A DNA stretch of 64,000 bases, from contig NC_071348.1 of the NCBI RefSeq assembly GCF_027744825.2, positions 22,477,563 to 22,541,562 of the forward strand. Reading direction: 5' to 3'. The notes below the pieces were generated by a model. The model was given only the letters and a program-made list of their open reading frames with translations, ran no database searches and was not told the DNA's origin. Numbering within the stretch: the first letter of the stretch is position 1; each line of letters opens with the position of its first letter. This stretch comes from Synchiropus splendidus (taxonomy: Eukaryota; Chordata; Actinopteri; Syngnathiformes; Callionymidae). Below, in pieces: positions 1-11,400 of the stretch. Made by a program: the position numbers and the translations under genes.

Positions 1-8
1 ATGTTCTG

Positions 9-14
9 AAGCTT
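9..14. other. HindIII site repeated once per monomer
   Basis: AAGCTT sits at monomer positions 9-14 and is present in nearly every copy. In monomers with C15 (classes a, B, C, D, E, H) it lies inside the 8-bp palindrome GAAGCTTC; in T15 monomers (A, F, G, X) the palindrome shrinks to the 6-bp core. Exceptions seen: m143 and m216 (near 26,707 and 40,431) carry GACGCT instead, a change shared because the two copies belong to the 73-monomer duplication. A HindIII digest of this array should give a 188-bp ladder with a dimer at those two places. Confidence 0.95.
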
Positions 15-48
15 TCCTGAAAAGTTATGGCACAATGCACAAAAACGC

Positions 49-98
49 TTTTCAGCCTGAGATAAGGTGGGTTTCGGAACGCCAAACATAAAAGTGTT
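49..98. other. Near-invariant 50-bp block of the monomer (m1 coordinates)
   Basis: This block runs from TTTTCAGCCTGAG to AAAAGTGTT and contains two constant CpGs (75-76, 80-81). Across the array it has only scattered changes: m13 (a60g), m14 (c53t), m50 (g55a, g61t), m73 (c75t), m133/m206 (g76c), m247/m260 (g66c), m253/m266 (a60c), m276 (a91g), m303/m323 (c87t). Most pairs are explained by block duplication. None defines a common class, unlike the variable windows on either side. It could be a conserved protein-binding segment, as in other satellites where constrained and variable windows alternate, or simply the part not yet diversified. No known binding motif is recognised in it. Confidence 0.6.
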
Positions 99-119
99 GA
101 TAACTTTTGAAAAACACTT
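92..119. repeat. Inverted repeat in each monomer (7-bp arms, 14-base loop)
   Basis: AAGTGTT at 92-98 is the exact reverse complement of AACACTT at 113-119. The 14 bases between (99-112) hold two of the most variable class sites, 99 and 108, while the arms are kept in almost all monomers (exceptions: m83, m93 and m166, where ACATTTC changes the right arm, and m306 with CAGTTC). In class C, G, H and X monomers the loop contains a second palindrome, TTTCGAAA at 105-112. Both length variants of the array also fall inside this interval. A cruciform or dimeric protein site is possible; that is inference. Confidence 0.7.
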
Positions 120-146
120 CAGACAGCTTAGATTTGATGTGCAACT

Positions 147-172
147 ACTAGAAAGACCCTTTCTGCTATAGT
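147..172. repeat. Short hairpin in each monomer (6-bp stem, 3-base loop)
   Basis: AGAAAG (150-155), ACC (156-158) and CTTTCT (159-164) make a perfect 6-bp stem with a 3-base loop. ACT at 147-149 and AGT at 170-172 can extend it across an unpaired GCTAT. The element is preserved in nearly all monomers; exceptions are m13, m112, m123, m185 and m196 (CCCTATCTG), m86 and m159 (GACCATTT), m27 (AAATACCC) and m203 (C to T at 38,140). Non-B structures near centromeric satellites are known in several eukaryotes; whether this one forms is not shown by sequence. Confidence 0.65.
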
Positions 173-3100
173 GGGAGGTTAAAATTTCATGTTCTGAAGC
201 TTCCCTGAAAACTTATGGCACAATGCACAAAAACGCTTTTCAGCCTGAGATAAGGTGGGTTTCGGAACGCCAAACATAAAAGTGTTGATAACTTTGGAAA
301 AACACTTCAGACAGTTTAGATTTGATGTGCAACTACTAGAAAGACCCTTTCTGCTATAGTGGGAGGTTAAAATTTCATGTTCTGAAGCTTCCCTGAAAAG
401 TTATGGCACAATGCACAAAAACGCTTTTCAGCCTGAGATAAGGTGGGTTTCGGAACGCCAAACATAAAAGTGTTCATAACTTTCGAAAAACACTTCAGAG
501 AGCTTAGATTTGATGTGCACCTACTAGAAAGACCCTTTCTGCTATAGTGGGAGGTTAAAATTTCATGTTCTGAAGCTTCCCTGAAAAGTTATGGCACAAT
601 GCGTAAAAACGTTTTTCAGCCTGAGATAAGGTGGGTTTCGGAACGCCAAACATAAAAGTGTTGATAACTTTGGAAAAACACTTCAGACAGTTTAGATTTG
701 ATGTGCAACTACTAGAAAGACCCTTTCTGCTATAGTGGGAGGTTAAAATTTCATGTTCTGAAGCTTTCCTGAAAAGTTATGGCACAATGCACAAAAACGC
801 TTTTCAGCCTGAGATAAGGTGGGTTTCGGAACGCCAAACATAAAAGTGTTGATAACTTTTGAAAAACACTTCAGACAGCTTAGATTTGATGTGCAACTAC
901 TAGAAAGACCCTTTCTGCTATAGTGGGAGGTTAAAATTTCATGTTCTGAAGCTTCCCTGAAAAGTTATGGCACAATGCACAAAAACGCTTTTCAGCCTGA
1001 GATAAGGTGGGTTTCGGAACGCCAAACATAAAAGTGTTGATAACTTTGGAAAAACACTTCAGACAGTTTAGATTTGATGTGCAACTACTAGAAAGACCCT
1101 TTCTGCTATAGTGGGAGGTTAAAATTTCATGTTCTGAAGCTTCCCTGAAAAGTTATGGCACAATGCACAAAAACGCTTTTCAGCCTGAGATAAGGTGGGT
1201 TTCGGAACGCCAAACATAAAAGTGTTAATAACTTTGGAAAAACACTTCAGACAGTTTAGATTTGATGTGCAACTACTAGAAAGACCCTTTCTGCTATAGT
1301 GGGAGGTTAAAATTTCATGTTCTGAAGCTTCCCTGAAAAGTTATGGCACAATGCACAAAAACGCTTTTCAGCCTGAGATAAGGTGGGTTTCGGAACGCCA
1401 AACATAAAAGTGTTGATAACTTTCGAAAAACACTTCAGAGAGCTTAGATTTGATGTGCACCTACTAGAAAGACCCTTTCTGCTATAGTGGGAGGTTAAAA
1501 TTTCATGTTCTGAAGCTTCCCTGAAAAGTTATGGCACAATGCGTAAAAACGCTTTTCAGCCTGAGATAAGGTGGGTTTCGGAACGCCAAACATAAAAGTG
1601 TTGATAACTTTGGAAAAACACTTCAGACAGTTTAGATTTGATGTGCAACTACTAGAAAGACCCTTTCTGCTATAGTGGGAGGTTAAAATTTCATGTTCTG
1701 AAGCTTTCCTGAAAAGTTATGGCACAATGCACAAAAACGCTTTTCAGCCTGAGATAAGGTGGGTTTCGGAACGCCAAACATAAAAGTGTTGATAACTTTT
1801 GAAAAACACTTCAGACAGCTTAGATTTGATGTGCAACTACTAGAAAGACCCTTTCTGCTATAGTGGGAGGTTAAAATTTCATGTTCTGAAGCTTCCCTGA
1901 AAAGTTATGGCACAATGCACAAAAACGCTTTTCAGCCTGAGATAAGGTGGGTTTCGGAACGCCAAACATAAAAGTGTTGATAACTTTGGAAAAACACTTC
2001 AGACAGTTTAGATTTGATGTGCAACTACTAGAAAGACCCTTTCTGCTATAGTGGGAGGTTAAAATTTCATGTTCTGAAGCTTCCCTGAAAAGTTATGGCA
2101 CAATGCACAAAAACGCTTTTCAGCCTGAGATAAGGTGGGTTTCGGAACGCCAAACATAAAAGTGTTGATAACTTTCGAAAAACACTTCAGAGAGCTTAGA
2201 TTTGATGTGCACCTACTAGAAAGACCCTTTCTGCTATAGTGGGAGGTTAAAATTTCATGTTCTGAAGCTTCCCTGAAAAGTTATGGCACAATGCGTAAAA
2301 ACGCTTTTCAGCCTGGGATAAGGTGGGTTTCGGAACGCCAAACATAAAAGTGTTGATAACTTTGGAAAAACACTTCAGACAGTTTAGATTTGATGTGCAA
2401 CTACTAGAAAGACCCTATCTGCTATAGTGGGAGGTTAAAATTTCATGTTCTGAAGCTTTCCTGAAAAGTTATGGCACAATGCACAAAAACGCTTTTTAGC
2501 CTGAGATAAGGTGGGTTTCGGAACGCCAAACATAAAAGTGTTGATAACTTTTGAAAAACACTTCAGACAGCTTAGATTTGATGTGCAACTACTAGAAAGA
2601 CCCTTTCTGCTATAGTGGGAGGTTAAAATTTCATGTTCTGAAGCTTCCCTGAAAAGTTATGGCACAATGCACAAAAACGCTTTTCAGCCTGAGATAAGGT
2701 GGGTTTCGGAACGCCAAACATAAAAGTGTTGATAACTTTGGAAAAACACTTCAGACAGTTTAGATTTGATGTGCAACTACTAGAAAGACCCTTTCTGCTA
2801 TAGTGGGAGGTTAAAATTTCATGTTCTGAAGCTTCCCTGAAAAGTTATGGCACAATGCACAAAAACGCTTTTCAGCCTGAGATAAGGTGGGTTTCGGAAC
2901 GCCAAACATAAAAGTGTTGATAACTTTGGAAAAACACTTCAGACAGTTTAGATTTGATGTGCAACTACTAGAAAGACCCTTTCTGCTATAGTGGGAGGTT
3001 AAAATTTCATGTTCTGAAGCTTCCCTGAAAAGTTATGGCACAATGCACAAAAACGCTTTTCAGCCTGAGATAAGGTGGGTTTCGGAACGCCAAACATAAA

Positions 3101-3948
3101 AGTGTTGATAACTTTCGAAAAACACTTCAGAGAGCTTAGATTTGATGTGCACCTACTAGAAAGACCCTTTCTGCTATAGTGGGAGGTTAAAATTTCATGT
3201 TCTGAAGCTTTCCTGAAAAGTTATGGCACAATGCACAAAAACGCTTTTCAGCCTGAGATAAGGTGGGTTTCGGAACGCCAAACATAAAAGTGTTGATAAC
3301 TTTCGAAAAACACTTCAGAGAGCTTAGATTTGATGTGCACCTACTAGAAAGACCCTTTCTGCTATAGTGGGAGGTTAAAATTTCATGTTCTGAAGCTTCC
3401 CTGAAAAGTTATGGCACAATGCGTAAAAACGCTTTTCAGCCTGAGATAAGGTGGGTTTCGGAACGCCAAACATAAAAGTGTTGATAACTTTGGAAAAACA
3501 CTTCAGACAGTTTAGATTTGATGTGCAACTACTAGAAAGACCCTTTCTGCTATAGTGGGAGGTTAAAATTTCATGTTCTGAAGCTTTCCTGAAAAGTTAT
3601 GGCACAATGCACAAAAACGCTTTTCAGCCTGAGATAAGGTGGGTTTCGGAACGCCAAACATAAAAGTGTTGATAACTTTTGAAAAACACTTCAGACAGCT
3701 TAGATTTGATGTGCAACTACTAGAAAGACCCTTTCTGCTATAGTGGGAGGTTAAAATTTCATGTTCTGAAGCTTCCCTGAAAACTTATGGCACAATGCAC
3801 AAAAACGCTTTTCAGCCTGAGATAAGGTGGGTTTCGGAACGCCAAACATAAAAGTGTTGATAACTTTGGAAAAACACTTCAGACAGTTTAGATTTGATGT
3901 GCAACTACTAGAAAGACCCTTTCTGCTATAGTGGGAGGTTAAAATTTC

Positions 3949-4137
3949 ATGTTCTGAAGCTTCCCTGAAAAGTTAAGGCACAATGCACAAAAACGCTTTT
4001 CAGCCTGAGATAAGGTGGGTTTCGGAACGCCAAACATAAAAGTGTTGATAACTTTCGAAAAAACACTTCAGAGAGCTTAGATTTGATGTGCACCTACTAG
4101 AAAGACCCTTTCTGCTATAGTGGGAGGTTAAAATTTC
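3949..4137 (+). repeat. Monomer m22, 189-bp length variant
   Basis: This class C monomer has six A's (4058-4063) where others have five at monomer positions 110-114, giving the only insertion found in the window. It also has AGTTAAGG in place of AGTTATGG near its start. The insertion shifts the register of all downstream monomers by one base. Homopolymer slippage is the simplest cause; a sequencing error in an A run cannot be excluded. Confidence 0.9.
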
Positions 4138-4325
4138 ATGTTCTGAAGCTTCCCTGAAAAGTTATGGCACAATGCCTAAAAACGCTTTTCAGCCTGAGAT
4201 AAGGTGGGTTTCGGAACGCCAAACATAAAAGTGTTGATAACTTTGGAAAAACACTTCAGACAGTTTAGATTTGATGTGCAACTACTAGAAAGACCCTTTC
4301 TGCTATAGTGGGAGGTTAAAATTTC

Positions 4326-4701
4326 ATGTTCTGAAGCTTCCCTGAAAAGTTATGGCACAATGCACAAAAACGCTTTTCAGCCTGAGATAAGGTGGGTTTC
4401 GGAACGCCAAACATAAAAGTGTTGATAACTTTTGAAAAACACTTCAGACAGCTTAGATTTGATGTGCAACTACTAGAAAGACCCTTTCTGCTATAGTGGG
4501 AGGTTAAAATTTCTTGTTCTGAAGCTTCCCTGAAAAGTTATGGCACAATGCACAAAAACGCTTTTCAGCCTGAGATAAGGTGGGTTTCGGAACGCCAAAC
4601 ATAAAAGTGTTGATAACTTTGGAAAAACACTTCAGACTGTTTAGATTTGATGTGCAACTACTAGAAAGACCCTTTCTGGTATAGTGGGAGGTTAAAATTT
4701 C
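4326..4701 (+). repeat. Monomers m24-m25 with unusual ends
   Basis: m24 is the first class 'a' monomer: it has the A-type right half (108T, 127C) but C at site 15. Others of this type are m272, m293 and m305, all in the last fifth of the window. m25 begins TTGTTC instead of ATGTTC (a1t at 4514) and carries two more private changes, AGACTGTTT and CTGGTATAG. m24-m28 therefore look less homogenised than their neighbours. Confidence 0.8.
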
Positions 4702-6581
4702 ATGTTCTGAAGCTTCCCTGAAAAGTTATGGCACAATGCACAAAAACGCTTTTCAGCCTGAGATAAGGTGGGTTTCGGAACGCCAAACATAAAAGTGTTG
4801 ATAACTTTGGAAAAACACTTCAGACAGTTTAGATTTGATGTGCAACTACTAGAAAGACCCTTTCTGCTATAGTGGGAGGTTAAAATTTCATGTTCTGAAG
4901 CTTCCCTGAAAAGTTATGGCACAATGCACAAAAACGCTTTTCAGCCTGAGATAAGGTGGGTTTCGGAACGCCAAACATAAAAGTGTTGATAACTTTCGAA
5001 AAACACTTCAGAGAGCTTAGATTTGATGTGCACCCACTAGAAATACCCTTTCTGCTATAGTGGGAGGTTAAAATTTCATGTTCTGAAGCTTCCCTGAAAA
5101 GTTATGGCACAATGCGTAAAAACGCTTTTCAGCCTGAGATAAGGTGGGTTTCGGAACGCCAAACATAAAAGTGTTAATAACTTTGGAAAAACACTTCAGA
5201 CAGTTTAGATTCGATGTGCAACTACTAGAAAGACCCTTTCTGCTATAGTGGGAGGTTAAAATTTCATGTTCTGAAGCTTCCCTGAAAAGTTATGGCACAA
5301 TGCACAAAAACGCTTTTCAGCCTGAGATAAGGTGGGTTTCGGAACGCCAAACATAAAAGTGTTGATAACTTTGGAAAAACACTTCAGACAGTTTAGATTT
5401 GATGTGCAACTACTAGAAAGACCCTTTCTGCTATAGTGGGAGGTTAAAATTTCATGTTCTGAAGCTTTCCTGAAAAGTTATGGCACAATGCACAAACACG
5501 CTTTTCAGCCTGAGATAAGGTGGGTTTCGGAACGCCAAACATAAAAGTGTTGATAACTTTTGAAAAACACTTCAGACAGCTTAGATTTGATGTGCAACTA
5601 CTAGAAAGACCCTTTCTGCTATAGTGGGAGGTTAAAATTTCATGTTCTGAAGCTTCCCTGAAAACTTATGGCACAATGCACAAAAACGCTTTTCAGCCTG
5701 AGATAAGGTGGGTTTCGGAACGCCAAACATAAAAGTGTTGATAACTTTGGAAAAACACTTCAGACAGTTTAGATTTGATGTGCAACTACTAGAAAGACCC
5801 TTTCTGCTATAGTGGGAGGTTAAAATTTCATGTTCTGAAGCTTCCCTGAAAAGTTATGGCACAATGCACAAAAACGCTTTTCAGCCTGAGATAAGGTGGG
5901 TTTCGGAACGCCAAACATAAAAGTGTTAATAACTTTGGAAAAACACTTCAGACAGTTTAGATTTGATGTGCAACTACTAGAAAGACCCTTTCTGCTATAG
6001 TGGGAGGTTAAAATTTCATGTTCTGAAGCTTCCCTGAAAAGTTATGGCACAATGCACAAAAACGCTTTTCAGCCTGAGATAAGGTGGGTTTCGGAACGCC
6101 AAACATAAAAGTGTTGATAACTTTGGAAAAACACTTCAGAGAGCTTAGATTTGATGTGCACCTACTAGAAAGACCCTTTCTGCTATAGTGGGAGGTTAAA
6201 ATTTCATGTTCTGAAGCTTCCCTGAAAAGTTATGGCACAATGCGTAAAAACGCTTTTCAGCCTGAGATAAGGTGGGTTTCGGAACGCCAAACATAAAAGT
6301 GTTGATAACTTTGGAAAAACACTTCAGACAGTTTAGATTTGATGTGCAACTACTAGAAAGACCCTTTCTGCTATAGTGGGAGGTTAAAATTTCATGTTCT
6401 GAAGCTTCCCTGAAAAGTTATGGCACAATGCGTAAAAACGCTTTTCAGCCTGAGATAAGGTGGGTTTCGGAACGCCAAACATAAAAGTGTTAATAACTTT
6501 GGAAAAACACTTCAGACAGTTTAGATTTGATGTGCAACTACTAGAAAGACCCTTTCTGCTATAGTGGGAGGTTAAAATTTC

Positions 6582-8461
6582 ATGTTCTGAAGCTTTCCTG
6601 AAAAGTTATGGCACAATGCACAAAAACGCTTTTCAGCCTGAGATAAGGTGGGTTTCGGAACGCCAAACATAAAAGTGTTGATAACTTTCGAAAAACACTT
6701 CAGACAGCTTAGATTTGATGTGCACCTACTAGAAAGACCCTTTCTGCTATAGTGGGAGGTTAAAATTTCATGTTCTGAAGCTTCCCTGAAAAGTTATGGC
6801 ACAATGCGTAAAAACGCTTTTCAGCCTGAGATAAGGTGGGTTTCGGAACGCCAAACATAAAAGTGTTGATAACTTTGGAAAAACACTTCAGACAGTTTAG
6901 ATTTGATGTGCAACTACTAGAAAGACCCTTTCTGCTATAGTGGGAGGTTAAAATTTCATGTTCTGAAGCTTCCCTGAAAAGTTATGGCACAATGCACAAA
7001 AACGCTTTTCAGCCTGAGATAAGGTGGGTTTCGGAACGCCAAACATAAAAGTGTTAATAACTTTGGAAAAACACTTCAGACAGTTTAGATTTGATGTGCA
7101 ACTACTAGAAAGACCCTTTCTGCTATAGTGGGAGGTTAAAATTTCATGTTCTGAAGCTTCCCTGAAAAGTTATGGCACAATGCACAAAAACGCTTTTCAG
7201 CCTGAGATAAGGTGGGTTTCGGAACGCCAAACATAAAAGTGTTAATAACTTTGGAAAAACACTTCAGACAGTTTAGATTCGATGTGCAACTACTAGAAAG
7301 ACCCTTTCTGCTATAGTGGGAGGTTAAAATTTCATGTTCTGAAGCTTCCCTGAAAAGTTATGGCACAATGCACAAAAACGCTTTTCAGCCTGAGATAAGG
7401 TGGGTTTCGGAACGCCAAACATAAAAGTGTTGATAACTTTCGAAAAACACTTCAGACAGCTTAGATTTGATGTGCACCTACTAGAAAGACCCTTTCTGCT
7501 ATAGTGGGAGGTTAAAATTTCATGTTCTGAAGCTTTCCTGAAAAGTTATGGCACAATGCACAAAAACGCTTTTCAGCCTGAGATAAGGTGGGTTTCGGAA
7601 CGCCAAACATAAAAGTGTTGATAACTTTTGAAAAACACTTCAGACAGCTTAGATTTGATGTGCAACTACTAGAAAGACCCTTTCTGCTATAGTGGGAGGT
7701 TAAAATTTCATGTTCTGAAGCTTCCCTGAAAAGTTATGGCACAATGCACAAAAACGCTTTTCAGCCTGAGATAAGGTGGGTTTCGGAACGCCAAACATAA
7801 AAGTGTTGATAACTTTGGAAAAACACTTCAGACAGTTTAGATTTGATGTGCAACTACTAGAAAGACCCTTTCTGCTATAGTGGGAGGTTAAAATTTCATG
7901 TTCTGAAGCTTCCCTGAAAAGTTATGGCACAATGCACAAAAACGCTTTTCAGCCTGAGATAAGGTGGGTTTCGGAACGCCAAACATAAAAGTGTTGATAA
8001 CTTTGGAAAAACACTTCAGACAGTTTAGATTTGATGTGCAACTACTAGAAAGACCCTTTCTGCTATAGTGGGAGGTTAAAATTTCATGTTCTGAAGCTTC
8101 CCTGAAAAGTTATGGCACAATGCACAAAAACGCTTTTCAGCCTGAGATAAGGTGGGTTTCGGAACGCCAAACATAAAAGTGTTGATAACTTTCGAAAAAC
8201 ACTTCAGAGAGCTTAGATTTGATGTGCACCCACTAGAAAGACCCTTTCTGCTATAGTGGGAGGTTAAAATTTCATGTTCTGAAGCTTCCCTGAAAAGTTA
8301 TGGCACAATGCTTAAAAACGCTTTTCAGCCTGAGATAAGGTGGGTTTCGGAACGCCAAACATAAAAGTGTTGATAACTTTGGAAAAACACTTCAGACAGT
8401 TTAGATTTGATGTGCAACTACTAGAAAGACCCTTTCTGCTATAGTGGGAGGTTAAAATTTC
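6582..8461 (+). repeat. Block X-D-E-E-H-A-B-B-C'-D (m36-m45), related to 46.4-50.8 kb
   Basis: Ten monomers whose class order and rare markers match m248-m257 and m261-m270. Shared rare states: the X monomer (15T with 108C and 144C but no 124G), TTCGATG in the second E, the H monomer, 146C in the C', and TT at 39-40 in the last D. The offset to 46,438 is 39,856 bases, exactly 212 monomers allowing for the register shift in m22. The distant copies have extra changes absent here (CTTTAG, CCTGCGAT, CGATTTTC), so this copy lies nearer the ancestral state. Confidence 0.8.
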
Positions 8462-11400
8462 ATGTTCTGAAGCTTCCCTGAAAAGTTATGGCACAATGCA
8501 CAAAAACGCTTTTCAGCCTGAGATAAGGTGGGTTTCGGAACGCCAAACATAAAAGTGTTGATAACTTTGGAAAAACACTTCAGACAGTTTAGATTTGATG
8601 TGCAACTACTAGAAAGACCCTTTCTGCTATAGTGGGAGGTTAAAATTTCATGTTCTGAAGCTTCCCTGAAAAGTTATGGCACAATGCACAAAAACGCTTT
8701 TCAGCCTGAGATAAGGTGGGTTTCGGAACGCCAAACATAAAAGTGTTGATAACTTTCGAAAAACACTTCAGAGAGCTTAGATTTGATGTGCACCCACTAG
8801 AAAGACCCTTTCTGCTATAGTGGGAGGTTAAAATTTCATGTTCTGAAGCTTCCCTGAAAAGTTATGGCACAATGCGTAAAAACGCTTTTCAGCCTGAGAT
8901 AAGGTGGGTTTCGGAACGCCAAACATAAAAGTGTTGATAACTTTGGAAAAACACTTCAGACAGTTTAGATTTGATGTGCAACTACTAGAAAGACCCTTTC
9001 TGCTATAGTGGGAGGTTAAAATTTCATGTTCTGAAGCTTTCCTGAAAAGTTATGGCACAATGCACAAAAACGCTTTTCAGCCTGAGATAAGGTGGGTTTC
9101 GGAACGCCAAACATAAAAGTGTTGATAACTTTGGAAAAACACTTCAGACAGTTTAGATTTGATGTGCAACTACTAGAAAGACCCTTTCTGCTATAGTGGG
9201 AGGTTAAAATTTCATGTTCTGAAGCTTTCCTGAAAAGTTATGGCACAATGCACAAAAACGCTTTTCAACCTGATATAAGGTGGGTTTCGGAACGCCAAAC
9301 ATAAAAGTGTTGATAACTTTTGAAAAACACTTCAGACAGCTTAGATTTGATGTGCAACTACTAGAAAGACCCTTTCTGCTATAGTGGGAGGTTAAAATTT
9401 CATGTTCTGAAGCTTCCCTGAAAACTTATGGCACAATGCACAAAAACGCTTTTCAGCCTGAGATAAGGTGGGTTTCGGAACGCCAAACATAAAAGTGTTG
9501 ATAACTTTGGAAAAACACTTCAGACAGTTTAGATTTGATGTGCAACTACTAGAAAGACCCTTTCTGCTATAGTGGGAGGTTAAAATTTCATGTTCTGAAG
9601 CTTCCCTGAAAAGTTATGGCACAATGCACAAAAACGCTTTTCAGCCTGAGATAAGGTGGGTTTCGGAACGCCAAACATAAAAGTGTTGATAACTTTCGAA
9701 AAACACTTCAGAGAGCTTAGATTTGATGTGCACCTACTAGAAAGACCCTTTCTGCTATAGTGGGAGGTTAAAATTTCATGTTCTGAAGCTTCCCTGAAAA
9801 GTTATGGCACAATGCGTAAAAACGCTTTTCAGCCTGAGATAAGGTGGGTTTCGGAACGCCAAACATAAAAGTGTTGATAACTTTGGAAAAACACTTCAGA
9901 CAGTTTAGATTTGATGTGCAACTACTAGAAAGACCCTTTCTGCTATAGTGGGAGGTTAAAATTTCATGTTCTGAAGCTTTCCTGAAAAGTTATGGCACAA
10001 TGCACAAAAACGCTTTTCAGCCTGAGATAAGGTGGGTTTCGGAACGCCAAACATAAAAGTGTTGATAACTTTTGAAAAACACTTCAGACAGCTTAGATTT
10101 GATGTGCAACTACTAGAAAGACCCTTTCTGCTATAGTGGGAGGTTAAAATTTCATGTTCTGAAGCTTCCCTGAAAAGTTATGGCACAATGCACAAAAACG
10201 CTTTTCAGCCTGAGATAAGGTGGGTTTCGGAACGCCAAACATAAAAGTGTTGATAACTTTGGAAAAACACTTCAGACAGTTTAGATTTGATGTGCAACTA
10301 CTAGAAAGACCCTTTCTGCTATAGTGGGAGGTTAAAATTTCATGTTCTGAAGCTTCCCTGAAAAGTTATGGCACAATGCACAAAAACGCTTTTCAGCCTG
10401 AGATAAGGTGGGTTTCGGAACGCCAAACATAAAAGTGTTAATAACTTTGGAAAAACACTTCAGACAGTTTAGATTTGATGTGCAACTACTAGAAAGACCC
10501 TTTCTGCTATAGTGGGAGGTTAAAATTTCATGTTCTGAAGCTTCCCTGAAAAGTTATGGCACAATGCACAAAAACGCTTTTCAGCCTGAGATAAGGTGGG
10601 TTTCGGAACGCCAAACATAAAAGTGTTGATAACTTTGGAAAAACACTTCAGAGAGCTTAGATTTGATGTGCACCTACTAGAAAGACCCTTTCTGCTATAG
10701 TGGGAGGTTAAAATTTCATGTTCTGAAGCTTCCCTGAAAAGTTATGGCACAATGCGTAAAAACGCTTTTCAGCCTGAGATAAGGTGGGTTTCGGAACGCC
10801 AAACATAAAAGTGTTGATAACTTTGGAAAAACACTTCAGACAGTTTAGATTTGATGTGCAACTACTAGAAAGACCCTTTCTGCTATAGTGGGAGGTTAAA
10901 ATTTCATGTTCTGAAGCTTCCCTGAAAAGCTATGGCACAATGCGTAAAAACGCTTTTCAGCCTGAGATAAGGTGGGTTTCGGAACGCCAAACATAAAAGT
11001 GTTGATAACTTTGGAAAAACACTTCAGACAGTTTAGATTTGATGTGCAACTACTAGAAAGACCCTTTCTGCTATAGTGGGAGGTTAAAATTTCATGTTCT
11101 GAAGCTTTCCTGAAAAGTTATGGCACAATGCACAAAAACGCTTTTCAGCCTGAGATAAGGTGGGTTTCGGAACGCCAAACATAAAAGTGTTGATAACTTT
11201 GGAAAAACACTTCAGACAGTTTAGATTTGATGTGCAACTACTAGAAAGACCCTTTCTGCTATAGTGGGAGGTTAAAATTTCATGTTCTGAAGCTTTCCTG
11301 AAAAGTTATGGCACAATGCACAAAAACGCTTTTCAGCCTGAGATAAGGTGGGTTTCGGAACGCCAAACATAAAAGTGTTGATAACTTTTGAAAAACACTT

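Larger units (their letters stand above)
1..188 (+). repeat. Reference monomer m1 (class A) and map of its internal sites
   Basis: m1 is used as the coordinate frame because window and monomer positions coincide. It contains 72 G+C in 188 bases (38%). Landmarks: HindIII site AAGCTT at 9-14; A/T runs at 20-23, 41-45, 49-52, 90-93, 105-108, 110-114 and 181-187; CpG at 46-47, 75-76 and 80-81; inverted repeat with arms 92-98 and 113-119; hairpin-forming 147-172. Class-diagnostic sites are 15, 24, 39-40, 48, 99, 108, 124, 127, 144 and 146. Positions 49-98 and 147-188 are almost invariant through the array, with only scattered private or shared-by-duplication changes. Class A carries T15, G24, AC39-40, G99, T108, C124, C127, A144 and T146. 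Confidence 0.95.

Noticed and set aside
68..83. RNA polymerase III B-box-like sequence (GGTTTCGGAACGCC), which could suggest a tRNA-derived origin.
   Set aside because: It needs an extra base and several mismatches to fit the B-box consensus. There is no convincing A box at the proper distance and no tRNA-like fold or SINE tail.
71..87. CENP-B box-like sequence in each monomer (TTTCGGAACGCC and, in C classes, TTTCGAAAAACA).
   Set aside because: Both share the TTCG start of the box, and the second also the A five bases on, but the obligatory CGGG at the end is missing in both. No copy I read restores it.
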